Shown piece by piece: positions 1 to 7,055 of a stretch of DNA of 8,565 nucleotides. The notes below the pieces were generated by a model. It saw only the letters and a list, made by a program, of their open reading frames with translations, was not told where the DNA came from and searched no databases. Location of the stretch: assembly GCA_028697435.1 (NCBI GenBank), contig JAQVFD010000072.1:1-8565 (forward strand), read 5' to 3'. Position 1 is the first letter of the stretch. Each line of letters opens with the position of its first letter. The stretch comes from Clostridiaceae bacterium (GTDB lineage: Bacteria; Bacillota; Clostridia; Lutisporales; Lutisporaceae). The translations under genes and the position numbers were made by a program.

Positions 1-822
1 CCGCAGAATATATACTATAATAGTGCAAATAATGTAAAACCCTCTGTAAAAATAGCACGGCCGAAAGTATTTATACCGGTATTTCCCGGAACCAATTGCG
101 AGTACGATATGGCAAGAGCTTTTGAAAAAGCGGGAGGCGAAGCTTCACTTTTTGTATTCAGGAATATTACCCCTTCAGATATAGAATATTCTATAAATGA
201 AATGGTAAGGCTGATTGGCGGTTCTCAGATAATAGCACTTCCCGGGGGGTTCAGCAGCGGTGACGAGCCGGCAGGTTCAGGTAAATTCATAGCAACGGTA
301 TTCAGAAACCCTCGTGTCAGTGAGGCTGTAAATGAGTTCCTGCAGGAGGATGGCTTGATGTTGGGGGTATGCAATGGCTTTCAGGCACTGATAAAGCTTG
401 GGCTTTTGCCCTACGGGGAGATCAGGGACATGGATGGAAGCTCACCAACCCTCACATTCAATAAGATAGGAAGGCATGTGTCCTGTATGGTGAGGACAAA
501 GGTAGTATCTTCACTGTCTCCATGGCTTAGCAAATCCAAGGTGGGGGATATACATACCATAGCAATATCCCACGGTGAAGGACGGTTTGCGGCAAGCAGG
601 GAGATGATGACCCAGCTTATTAAGAACGGACAGGTTGCCACACAGTATGTGGACTTTAATCCAAACGGGTCCATAGATTCCGTAGAAGGGATAACAAGTC
701 CTGACGGAAGGATTTTCGGAAAGATGGGACATTCGGAAAGAACCGGAATCAATATAGGTAAAAATGTTCCCGGAGATAAGGAACAGTTGATATTTAGAGC
801 AGGAGTGGAATACTTCAGCTGA
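1..822 (+). CDS. purL: Phosphoribosylformylglycinamidine synthase, large single-chain form, C-terminal glutaminase domain (5' end outside window)
   Basis: The reading frame is open from base 1, so this is the 3' end of a longer gene; the ATG at 109 is internal, because the family-typical strand RPKVFIPVFPGTNCEYD lies upstream of it (about residues 20-36 of the visible part). The 273 visible residues form a class I glutamine amidotransferase domain. The nucleophile is Cys124 in GVCNGFQ (codon at 370), and His244 and Glu246 in GHSER complete the triad; SHGEGRF (about 190-196) is another family motif. In the complete enzyme this domain releases ammonia from glutamine for the ATP-dependent conversion of FGAR to FGAM, the fourth step of purine synthesis, in the cytoplasm. 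The layout is that of the ~1,200-residue fused enzyme, not the separate PurS/PurQ/PurL of Bacillus; the synthetase part is inferred, as it lies outside the window. purE follows after 31 bases. Confidence 0.93.
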   Translation, partial: PQNIYYNSANNVKPSVKIARPKVFIPVFPGTNCEYDMARAFEKAGGEASLFVFRNITPSDIEYSINEMVRLIGGSQIIALPGGFSSGDEPAGSGKFIATVFRNPRVSEAVNEFLQEDGLMLGVCNGFQALIKLGLLPYGEIRDMDGSSPTLTFNKIGRHVSCMVRTKVVSSLSPWLSKSKVGDIHTIAISHGEGRFAASREMMTQLIKNGQVATQYVDFNPNGSIDSVEGITSPDGRIFGKMGHSERTGINIGKNVPGDKEQLIFRAGVEYFS

Positions 823-839
823 TTAAAAAATTTAAATAC

Positions 840-845
840 GAGGAG
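840..845 (+). promoter_or_regulatory. Ribosome binding site deciding the purE start
   Basis: GAGGAG lies 8 bases before GTG 854. It overlaps GTG 845 and is only 2 bases from ATG 848, so the third candidate start is the best placed. Confidence 0.7.
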
Positions 846-853
846 TGATGCTT

Positions 854-1357
854 GTGTCATTAGATAAACCAAAGGCAGCGGTTATAATGGGCAGTGATTC
901 GGATCTCCCTGTAGTAAGGAAAACTATTGAGGTTTTGAAGACTTTTAAAGTTGACTTCGAAATCAACGTAATATCTGCACACAGAACACCGGATAGGGCG
1001 GCAGAATATGCAAAACAAGCAGAAGACAACGGTTTTGAAGTTATTATTGCAGCAGCGGGAAAAGCAGCACATCTTCCCGGAGTTTTAGCGGCATTTACAA
1101 CACTTCCTGTTATAGGGATACCCATAAAATCATCGACTTTGGATGGTTTGGATTCCCTTTTGTCAATAGTACAGATGCCTTCGGGGATTCCTGTGGCGAC
1201 CGTTGCGGTTGACGGCGCAGAAAATGCGGGACTTTTAGCGGTACAGATATTATCGGTAAAGTATAGTTATTTAAGGGATAAGCTTAAGGCACACAAGGAA
1301 AAAATGAAACAGGCTGTGATAGAAAAGGATAAAAAAGTTAAAGAGGATATTCTCTAA
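854..1357 (+). CDS. purE: N5-carboxyaminoimidazole ribonucleotide mutase (class I PurE)
   Basis: The 167-residue product moves the carboxyl group of N5-CAIR to give CAIR in purine synthesis; class I enzymes usually work after PurK, which is not in the window. Visible motifs are the phosphate-binding loop GSDSDL (13-18), SAHRTP (41-46, with the catalytic His43), AAGKAAHLPG (67-76) and SLLSIVQMPSGIPVAT (101-116). Length and motifs match the bacterial class I family; the Lys in AAGKAAH is, from memory, common in clostridia. GTG at 854 is chosen as start because GAGGAG at 840-845 lies 8 bases upstream. In-frame GTG 845 and ATG 848 overlap or crowd that site and would only add three residues. The charged tail after residue 136, rich in Lys and Glu, is longer than the core fold needs. 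The gene sits 31 bases after purL and 33 before purM. Confidence 0.95.
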   Translation: MSLDKPKAAVIMGSDSDLPVVRKTIEVLKTFKVDFEINVISAHRTPDRAAEYAKQAEDNGFEVIIAAAGKAAHLPGVLAAFTTLPVIGIPIKSSTLDGLDSLLSIVQMPSGIPVATVAVDGAENAGLLAVQILSVKYSYLRDKLKAHKEKMKQAVIEKDKKVKEDIL

Positions 1358-1390
1358 AAAAGTAATTTTGAAACAGGGGTGTGAGATCCT

Positions 1391-2431
1391 ATGGATGAAA
1401 AACTGACATACAGGGCATCGGGAGTAGATGTTGAAGCAGGCTATGAAGCAGTGAAGCTTATGAAGGAACATACAAAACGCACCATGATACCGGGGGTACT
1501 TGGAGAACTGGGCAGCTTCGGAGGTTTTTTCGAATTAGACAAGGGAAATTATGAGAATCCTATTCTTATTTCCGGTACTGACGGAGTGGGAACCAAGCTT
1601 CAGATCGCTTTTATGACAGGAAAGCACGACACAATAGGTATTGACTGTGTGGCCATGTGTGTCAATGATGTGGTATGTCACGGGGCAAAACCTTTATTTT
1701 TTCTTGACTACATAGGTACAGGAAGACTTATGCCAAGTGTAGCGGCAGACATTGTAAAAGGAGTATGCGACGGTTGTGTTGAAGCAGGCTGTGCTTTGAT
1801 AGGGGGGGAAACCGCAGAAATGCCGGGCTTTTATAAGGATGGGGAATACGATCTGGCAGGATTTGCGGTAGGAATAGTGGACAAGAACAAAGTAATAAAC
1901 GGTTCCGATGTAAAAGAAGAGGATGTGCTGATTGGTATTGCTTCAAGCGGTATACACAGTAACGGGTATTCCCTGGTTAGAAAGCTTTTTTTCGGGATTA
2001 ATAACTTTGATATCAACACTAAATTTGATGAAATAGAGGGCACCCTGGGGGAAGAGCTCTTAAAACCTACAAAAATATATGTTAAGACAGTACAGTCTTT
2101 AATAGCGAAACATCAAATAAACGGTATAGCTCATATTACCGGGGGAGGCTTCATAGAAAACATTCCGAGGACACTTCCTTCCGAACTTAAAGCTAATATT
2201 ACTCTCGGGAGCTGGGATATTCCTCCCATTTTTAAGCTGATGCAAAGGTTGGGCAATATTGATGAGAAGGAAATGTTCAACACCTTCAATATGGGTATAG
2301 GAATGGTAATGGCAGTCAGAAAAGAAGACTCGGAAGACATTCTCAGCACTCTTGGGGATTTGGGTGAGAAAGCCTATATCATAGGCAGTGTCGCTAAGGG
2401 TGAAGGGGGTATAGAATTTTGCGGAAGGTAA
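1391..2431 (+). CDS. purM: Phosphoribosylformylglycinamidine cyclo-ligase (AIR synthetase)
   Basis: The 346-residue enzyme closes the imidazole ring, converting FGAM and ATP to AIR. It carries the hallmarks of the PurM/ThiL/HypE/SelD ATP-binding superfamily: SGTDGVGTKL (61-70), GIDCVAMCVND (83-93), GGETAEMPGFY (138-148), SSGIHSNGYSLVR (185-197) and HITGGGFIENIPR (248-260). Length matches the family (~340-350), with no sign of truncation. ATG 1391 has AGGGGTG (1375-1381) 9 bases upstream. The 3' end overlaps purN by 13 bases, which suggests translational coupling. In many clostridia purC and purF stand between purE and purM; here they do not. Function is assigned with high confidence from motif conservation. 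Confidence 0.97.
   Translation: MDEKLTYRASGVDVEAGYEAVKLMKEHTKRTMIPGVLGELGSFGGFFELDKGNYENPILISGTDGVGTKLQIAFMTGKHDTIGIDCVAMCVNDVVCHGAKPLFFLDYIGTGRLMPSVAADIVKGVCDGCVEAGCALIGGETAEMPGFYKDGEYDLAGFAVGIVDKNKVINGSDVKEEDVLIGIASSGIHSNGYSLVRKLFFGINNFDINTKFDEIEGTLGEELLKPTKIYVKTVQSLIAKHQINGIAHITGGGFIENIPRTLPSELKANITLGSWDIPPIFKLMQRLGNIDEKEMFNTFNMGIGMVMAVRKEDSEDILSTLGDLGEKAYIIGSVAKGEGGIEFCGR
2403..2409 (+). promoter_or_regulatory. Ribosome binding site for the TTG start of purN
   Basis: AAGGGGG inside the end of purM lies 9 bases before TTG 2419. No ATG or GTG in this frame lies nearby, so the site supports the rare TTG start. Confidence 0.7.
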
Positions 2432-3036
2432 GGATAGCTGTCCTGGTGTCGGGTGGAGGAACAAATCTGCAGACCCTTATTGATGCAATAGAGAAAGGCG
2501 ATATAAACGGAAGGATAGAGGCGGTTATATCTGATCACGAGGGTGCATATGCCCTGGAAAGGGCAAAGAAACATAATATCAAGGCAGTTTATATTAACAG
2601 GAATCAACTTTCCGAGAATCTGTTACCGGAGCTTCAGAAGCTGAATATTGAACTGATTGTGCTTGCAGGTTTTCTTTCCATACTTGACAGGGAGCTTGTA
2701 AAAGCCTATGAAGGGAGAATAATAAACATACATCCCTCATTGATACCTTCTTTCTGCGGTAAAGGTTTTTATGGAGAAAAAGTACATAAAGCGGCCTTGG
2801 ATTATGGAGTAAAGGTATCGGGAGCTACTGTCCACTTTGTAGATGAAGGCACTGACAGCGGTCCTATAATACTTCAGGAGTCTGTGCCGGTATATATAGA
2901 GGATACTATCGAGACTTTGGCTGCAAGAGTGCTGCAAGTGGAGCACAAACTACTGCCTGCTGCAGTAGGGCTGTTTTGTGAAGGAAGGCTCTGTATAGTA
3001 GGACGGAAGGTTAATATATTAAAGAAAGAGGTGTGA
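2419..3036 (+). CDS. purN: Phosphoribosylglycinamide formyltransferase (10-formyl-THF dependent)
   Basis: The 205-residue product transfers a formyl group from 10-formyltetrahydrofolate to GAR, giving FGAR (third step). The N-terminal Rossmann-like motif VLVSGGGTNLQTL (8-20) binds the ribose phosphate part. The catalytic triad known from E. coli PurN (Asn106, His108, Asp144) aligns with Asn103 and His105 in INIHPSLIPSF and Asp146 in DEGTDSGP. The loop SFCGKGFYG (111-119) is the form often seen in clostridia, whereas E. coli has a KYPGLHTH-type loop. Translation starts at TTG 2419, within the last 13 bases of purM; the residues right after it (RKVRIAVLVSGGG) are the expected beginning. purH follows after 7 bases. 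Full length, no anomaly beyond the start codon. Confidence 0.96.
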   Translation: MRKVRIAVLVSGGGTNLQTLIDAIEKGDINGRIEAVISDHEGAYALERAKKHNIKAVYINRNQLSENLLPELQKLNIELIVLAGFLSILDRELVKAYEGRIINIHPSLIPSFCGKGFYGEKVHKAALDYGVKVSGATVHFVDEGTDSGPIILQESVPVYIEDTIETLAARVLQVEHKLLPAAVGLFCEGRLCIVGRKVNILKKEV

Positions 3037-3043
3037 TGCCGGT

Positions 3044-4585
3044 ATGATAAAGAGGGCGATCATTAGCGTTTCAGACAAGACAGGAATAGTTGATTTAGCC
3101 AGGGAACTGGAAAAGCAAGGAGTGGAGATAATATCAACGGGGGGTACTGCAAAAGCCCTTGAGGATACAGGAATAAAGGTAATAGGAATATCAGAGATAA
3201 CAGGTTATCCCGAGTGTTTGGATGGTAGAGTCAAGACTTTGCATCCTAATATTCACGGGGGGCTGCTGGCAATAAGAGACAAAGCAGAGCATATGGATAA
3301 GCTCCGTGAACTTGGAATTGAGACAATAGACATGGTGATTGTAAATCTTTATCCTTTCAGAAAAACCATAGAAAAAGAAGGTACAGAACTTTCTGAAGCC
3401 ATAGAAAACATAGATATCGGAGGTCCTTCAATGCTTAGGGCAGCAGCCAAGAACTATAAATATGTAACAGTTGTTGTAGATCCGGAGGATTATCCGAAGG
3501 TGCTTGAAGAAATCAAAAATAACGGAGATACAATCGAAGCAACAAGGTTTGAGCTTGCTGCAAAAGTATTTTCACACACTGCAAGCTATGATACTCTTAT
3601 AGGCAACTATCTGTGGGACAAGGCAGGATTGCCAAAGTACCCGGAGACAGTGACCATGACCTTTGAAAAGGTACAGGATTTGAGATATGGTGAGAACCCG
3701 CATCAAGGGGCAGCCTATTATAAGGAAATGAAAGAAGTAAAGGGCAGTATTGCTTCGGCAGTACAGCTTCATGGTAAGGAGCTCTCCTTTAATAATATAA
3801 ATGACGCAAATGCAGCATTGGAAACATTGAAGGAATTTAAAGAGCCTGCTGCTGTGGCACTAAAGCATGCAAATCCCTGCGGTGTGGGTGTCGGGAGCGA
3901 CATATATGAGGCATATATGAAAGCCTATGAAGGTGATCCCGTATCCATATTCGGCGGTATAATAGCCCTCAACCGGGAAGTGGATGAAAAAACAGCATTG
4001 GAAATTGGGAAGATATTTGTGGAAATAGTAATTGCACCTTCATATACAGAAGGAGCCATGAATGTTCTTACAAGCAAAAAGAATATTAGAATTATGAAGT
4101 TAGAGGATATAAGCCGCAAACCGGAAACAGACATTGATCTTAAGAAGGTAGGAGGCGGGCTGCTTATTCAGGATGCGGACTGGGCGGACTTCGATATGGG
4201 CGATATAAATTATATTACCGATAGAAAACCTACTGAGAAGGAAATGCGGGATATGCTTTTTGCATGGAAGGTTGTAAAGCATGTAAAGTCCAATGCCATT
4301 GTAGTGGCAAAAGACGGTATGACTCTGGGCATAGGACCCGGTCAGACCAATAGGATATGGTCTGCCAATATGAGTCTTGAGCGTTCAGGAGAAAAGGCAA
4401 AAGGGGCTGTAATAGCCTCAGATGCATTCTTCCCCTTCGGCGATGTGGTGGAATCCGCCGCAAAGGCAGGAATAACGGCAATTGTACAGCCGGGAGGATC
4501 AGTGAATGATCAGATGTCCATAGACGGATGCAACAAGTCCGGAATTGCGATGATATTTACTGGGATGCGTCATTTTAAGCACTAA
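3044..4585 (+). CDS. purH: Bifunctional AICAR formyltransferase / IMP cyclohydrolase
   Basis: The 513-residue enzyme carries out the last two steps to IMP: formylation of AICAR with 10-formyl-THF, then ring closure. The N-terminal MGS-like cyclohydrolase domain (about 1-195) shows SVSDKTGI (8-15), STGGTAKAL (31-39) and GRVKTLHPNIHGG (61-73). The transformylase domain (about 200-513) shows RYGENPHQ (214-221), the catalytic Lys274-His275 pair in ALKHANPCG, GPGQTNRIWS (431-440), SDAFFPFGD (459-467) and QPGGS (482-486), and ends in the usual TGMRHFKH. Length equals the family norm (~510-520). ATG 3044 has AGGTG (3029-3033) 10 bases upstream, at the end of purN. The 57-base gap to purD is the longest in the operon, but no terminator or promoter is evident in it. 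Confidence 0.97.
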   Translation: MIKRAIISVSDKTGIVDLARELEKQGVEIISTGGTAKALEDTGIKVIGISEITGYPECLDGRVKTLHPNIHGGLLAIRDKAEHMDKLRELGIETIDMVIVNLYPFRKTIEKEGTELSEAIENIDIGGPSMLRAAAKNYKYVTVVVDPEDYPKVLEEIKNNGDTIEATRFELAAKVFSHTASYDTLIGNYLWDKAGLPKYPETVTMTFEKVQDLRYGENPHQGAAYYKEMKEVKGSIASAVQLHGKELSFNNINDANAALETLKEFKEPAAVALKHANPCGVGVGSDIYEAYMKAYEGDPVSIFGGIIALNREVDEKTALEIGKIFVEIVIAPSYTEGAMNVLTSKKNIRIMKLEDISRKPETDIDLKKVGGGLLIQDADWADFDMGDINYITDRKPTEKEMRDMLFAWKVVKHVKSNAIVVAKDGMTLGIGPGQTNRIWSANMSLERSGEKAKGAVIASDAFFPFGDVVESAAKAGITAIVQPGGSVNDQMSIDGCNKSGIAMIFTGMRHFKH

Positions 4586-4628
4586 GTTTAAGTCATTATA
4601 AGCTTCGGATTTCTGCGTTGTTATGTGG

Positions 4629-4635
4629 AAGGAGG
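4629..4635 (+). promoter_or_regulatory. Ribosome binding site deciding the purD start
   Basis: AAGGAGG lies 7 bases before ATG 4643. The in-frame GTG at 4625 precedes this site and would place it inside the gene, so ATG 4643 is the start. Confidence 0.85.
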
Positions 4636-4642
4636 AAAAAAT

Positions 4643-5902
4643 ATGAAGGTACTTGTGGTTGGAAGCGGAGGCAGAGAACATACACTTGTGTGGAAGATAG
4701 CTCAGAGCAAGCTGGTTGAGAAAATATACTGTGCGCCGGGGAACGGCGGAATTGGTGAGCTTGCCGAATGTGTTGATATTGCCGCAGATGATATAAAAGG
4801 GCTGCTCAACTTTGCACTGGATAACAGCATAGATCTTACGGTAGTGGGACCGGAAGTACCCCTGAGCCTTGGAATAGCAGACTGCTTTGAAGAGAAGGGG
4901 ATGAGAATATTCGGACCCGGGGGAAAAGGCGCTATGCTTGAAAGCAGTAAGGCTTTTTCAAAGGACTTTATGATAAGAAACAAAATACCTACCGCAGCTT
5001 ATAAGGTATATTATGAACCTGAAGAAGCAAAGTTTGAACTGGACGGCTTCGGATATCCCGTAGTTATTAAGGCTGACGGGCTTGCAGCGGGTAAGGGTGT
5101 AATAATAGCCCAAAACAGAGAGGATGCAATTTCTGCAATTGATGATATACTCACGGTCAAGAAATTCGGAGATGCAGGAAGCAGGATTATAGTAGAGGAG
5201 TTCCTTGTGGGCAAGGAAGCTTCGATACTTGCTTTTGTTGACGGAAAGGTTGCAGCGCCAATGGTAAGCGCTCAGGATTACAAAAGAGCCCTGGACAATG
5301 ACGGCGGATTGAATACCGGCGGAATGGGCGCAGTATCTCCCGCATTCTATTATGATGATAAGACAACTGCAATTGTGGAAAGGGATATAATCCAGAGGAC
5401 AGTTGATGCACTGAAAGCAGAAGATATTTGCTATAAAGGGGTATTATACTTCGGCATAATGATAACTGAGAAGGGCCCCAAGGTATTGGAATACAACACC
5501 AGGTTCGGAGACCCCGAGACAGAGGTTGTGCTTCTGAGGCTTGAGTCGGATTTGGTTGAAATAATGAATTCGGTAATCGACGGAAAGCTTGGAGCTCAGA
5601 AAATCCAATGGAAAGTGGAACAGGCAGTCTGCGTGGTAATGGCATCGGGGGGTTATCCGGAGCATTACGAAAAGGGCTATGAAATAAAAGGCTTGGATAA
5701 AGCCGCTAAAATTGACGGAGTAACGGTTTTCCATGCGGGAACAAAAAAAGTTTCTGATAGAATCGTTACTTCCGGAGGCCGCGTGCTTGTAGTAAGCGCT
5801 ATAGCTAAAGATTTTAACCTTGCAAGGGAGAAGGCTTATAAAGCAATTGGAGATATAGGTTTTGAAAAGGCTCATTATAGAAGAGATATAGGAAGAATGT
5901 AA
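4643..5902 (+). CDS. purD: Phosphoribosylamine-glycine ligase (GAR synthetase)
   Basis: The 419-residue ATP-grasp ligase joins glycine to phosphoribosylamine, the second step of the pathway. The N-terminal domain starts with VLVVGSGGREH (3-13) and has VVGPEVPLSLGIAD (67-80). The ATP-grasp core shows VVIKADGLAAGKGV (140-153), KEASILAFVDG (191-201), the PurD signature region AQDYKRALDNDGGLNTGGMGA (210-230) and the metal-binding stretch LEYNTRFGDPETE (282-294). A C-terminal domain (about 325-419) is complete. Length matches the family (~420). ATG 4643 is chosen over GTG 4625 from the ribosome binding site. This is the last gene of the purine operon; its stop codon lies in the loop of a small inverted repeat and a terminator follows 45 bases later. 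Confidence 0.97.
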   Translation: MKVLVVGSGGREHTLVWKIAQSKLVEKIYCAPGNGGIGELAECVDIAADDIKGLLNFALDNSIDLTVVGPEVPLSLGIADCFEEKGMRIFGPGGKGAMLESSKAFSKDFMIRNKIPTAAYKVYYEPEEAKFELDGFGYPVVIKADGLAAGKGVIIAQNREDAISAIDDILTVKKFGDAGSRIIVEEFLVGKEASILAFVDGKVAAPMVSAQDYKRALDNDGGLNTGGMGAVSPAFYYDDKTTAIVERDIIQRTVDALKAEDICYKGVLYFGIMITEKGPKVLEYNTRFGDPETEVVLLRLESDLVEIMNSVIDGKLGAQKIQWKVEQAVCVVMASGGYPEHYEKGYEIKGLDKAAKIDGVTVFHAGTKKVSDRIVTSGGRVLVVSAIAKDFNLAREKAYKAIGDIGFEKAHYRRDIGRM

Positions 5903-5912
5903 TGCATTCTTC
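5892..5912. repeat. Inverted repeat with its loop across the purD stop codon
   Basis: GAAGAATG (5892-5899) and CATTCTTC (5905-5912) are perfect reverse complements around a 5-base loop, TAATG, which holds the purD stop codon. The stem is A+T rich and has no T-tract, so it is not itself a terminator. It could shield the mRNA 3' end, or be chance. Confidence 0.5.
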
Positions 5913-5916
5913 AGCT

Positions 5917-5944
5917 GCGAGTCACGAGATGCGAAACACGAAAT
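5917..5944. repeat. Degenerate 7-bp tandem repeat, four units
   Basis: Four adjoining heptamers read GCGAGTC, ACGAGAT, GCGAAAC, ACGAAAT. Each has the form RCGARNY/T with CGA fixed at positions 2-4, and G and A alternate at position 1. The array lies between the purD stop and the terminator stem. Function unknown. Confidence 0.6.
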
Positions 5945-5946
5945 TA

Positions 5947-5978
5947 GGGAAGGGCTTCGATGCCCTTTTTTATTTTTT
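5947..5978 (+). terminator. Rho-independent terminator of the purine operon
   Basis: AAGGGC (5950-5955) pairs with GCCCTT (5962-5967) around the loop TTCGAT; G-U pairs can extend the stem at its base. It is followed by a T-rich run to 5978 (TTTTATTTTTT). It lies 45 bases after the purD stop. On the other strand the stem is followed by CCCTAATTT, so it is a poor terminator for the converging gene, whose stop codon (5970-5972) lies inside the T-tract. Confidence 0.85.
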
Positions 5979-6407
5979 GCACTTTTTTGGGCGGATAAGT
6001 GTTATCAGTACAATACCGGCACCGATTATAATAAAATTGCCCAATCTGAAACCTGAATCACTTTCCAATGCGTTTATATGGGGAAAAGCTTTGAAGTATC
6101 TGACAGGAACTATACTCACGTCAGAATTCGATACTTTAATATAAGTAGCACTTCCAATCTTGTAAGTAAATCCGTCAATTTCTTTTCCGTCGGGGAGAGT
6201 GAAAGAATAGCTTATGGAATATGTATATTTGTTTGGTATAGCTTCATTTCTTTCCCCACCTTGTCTTCTTATATTTGTTATAATTGCAGTATCCTTTTCA
6301 CCGATAATCCCTAAGGTCACATGAATCAAACCGTAAATTATAAAAATTACAGCAACAAATACAACAAGAGTCGGACCGAATTTTTTATTGGCGTTAATCC
6401 TAAACAT
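5970..6407 (-). CDS. Small two-helix membrane protein of unknown function (DUF3592-like layout)
   Basis: The 145-residue product has one hydrophobic helix near the N terminus (about 10-34) and one near the C terminus (about 122-138), with a soluble, probably beta-rich middle: TYSISYSFTLPDGKEIDGF (62-80) and VSIVPVRYFKAFPHINALES (97-116). This layout, with a 'GKE..G' strand and a 'V.YF...P..N' strand before the second helix, resembles DUF3592-type proteins; that link is from memory and not certain. No catalytic motif is visible. The middle would face outward if the N terminus is cytoplasmic. ATG 6407 has GGAG (6416-6419) 8 bases upstream, inside the end of the preceding gene, and only 3 bases separate the two genes, so they are translated together. 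The tail KKCKK comes from the antisense of the purD terminator T-tract. Confidence 0.8.
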   Translation of the reverse strand: MFRINANKKFGPTLVVFVAVIFIIYGLIHVTLGIIGEKDTAIITNIRRQGGERNEAIPNKYTYSISYSFTLPDGKEIDGFTYKIGSATYIKVSNSDVSIVPVRYFKAFPHINALESDSGFRLGNFIIIGAGIVLITLIRPKKCKK

Positions 6408-6410
6408 ATT

Positions 6411-6983
6411 TTATTCTCCGTTTACATTTACTTTACTCAAAATTATATCTTTCACATAATCAAAATTGTCATCACTGCAGAACAAAGCAATTTTCTCTGC
6501 GAAGCCTCCTTTGACTACTATGCTTTTTGAGCTTGGATATATTTTTACCTTTCTGATACTTTCCCATTTAATAAATACAGACTGCCGGGATTGGGCCAAT
6601 ATGCCCGCTCCGGCGGTTGAAGGTTTGCCTGAAAGCAGTCCGACCACTACTAATAGTGTATTTATTATCCTGTTTTGTTTTGCCTGCTTTTTCTGTGTAT
6701 AGTTCAGGATACCCTTACTATCTATAAGATAACCGGCAGAGTATTTGCCCCCGTATACAAGCATAATGAACAGTATGCCAAAAACAAACAGAAGGCCTAT
6801 AGTAATCAGGGGGTACCCAATACCATCAGCGGATATATCACCCCCTGATATAATAAATAGTATGAAGATAAGCAATCCGAAGGGAATCCCCAGGGCAATT
6901 CCCAGATCCTTCAGAATCACATTATTTTTGAATATAGGTATATCAATTTCCCAGTAGAATTTTGTATGGTTATTATTATTCAT
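6411..6983 (-). CDS. Membrane protein of unknown function with a C-terminal PH-like soluble part
   Basis: The 190-residue protein begins with a short polar segment including FYWEIDIPIFKNN (9-21), followed by two transmembrane helices (about 27-47 and 57-78). A third hydrophobic stretch follows (about 106-118), then the small-residue segment GKPSTAGAGILAQSRQS (119-135). The C-terminal part (about 136-185), with FIKWESIRKVKIYP and KSIVVKGGFAEKIALFC, looks like alternating beta strands, reminiscent of bacterial PH-like domains next to membrane helices. I do not recognise a named family and assign no function. ATG 6983 has AAGGGG (6993-6998) 9 bases upstream, directly after the 7006-7034 hairpin. 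The stop codon TAA overlaps the ribosome binding region of the next gene, so the two proteins are probably made in fixed proportion and may act together. Confidence 0.8.
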   Translation of the reverse strand: MNNNNHTKFYWEIDIPIFKNNVILKDLGIALGIPFGLLIFILFIISGGDISADGIGYPLITIGLLFVFGILFIMLVYGGKYSAGYLIDSKGILNYTQKKQAKQNRIINTLLVVVGLLSGKPSTAGAGILAQSRQSVFIKWESIRKVKIYPSSKSIVVKGGFAEKIALFCSDDNFDYVKDIILSKVNVNGE

Positions 6984-7005
6984 TGTTATTTACCCCTTAG
7001 CAATA

Positions 7006-7034
7006 AGCCCCTCCCCTTTTCTCGGGAAGGGGCT
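7006..7034 (-). terminator. GC-rich hairpin after the surface-protein gene, likely (leaky) terminator
   Basis: In - strand RNA an 11-pair stem forms, AGCCCCTTCCC with GGGGAGGGGCT, including one G-U pair, around the loop GAGAAAA. On the + strand the same position is an A-C mismatch, so the structure fits the - strand better. The hairpin begins 22 bases after the stop codon at 7056-7058. The following T-run is weak (TTATTG), and the ribosome binding site of the next gene starts only 7 bases after the stem, so partial read-through into the membrane-protein pair is plausible. Confidence 0.6.
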
Positions 7035-7055
7035 ATATCTAATTTAATATTTATA

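Noticed and set aside
411..872. Long open frame on the - strand opposite purL
   Set aside because: It lies wholly antisense to a conserved amidotransferase domain, has no ribosome binding site I can see, and gives no recognisable protein.
4586..4642. Gap between purH and purD as a possible regulatory site
   Set aside because: No stable hairpin, T-tract or promoter-like pair stands out; only the purD ribosome binding site is clear.
5187..5645. 152-codon open frame on the - strand opposite purD
   Set aside because: Antisense shadow of a strongly conserved gene; its Pro/Leu/Arg/Ser-rich translation is typical of chance frames.
5902..6530. Short + strand frames over the membrane-protein genes
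   Set aside because: They are shadows of the - strand genes, lack ribosome binding sites, and begin within or after the purD terminator.
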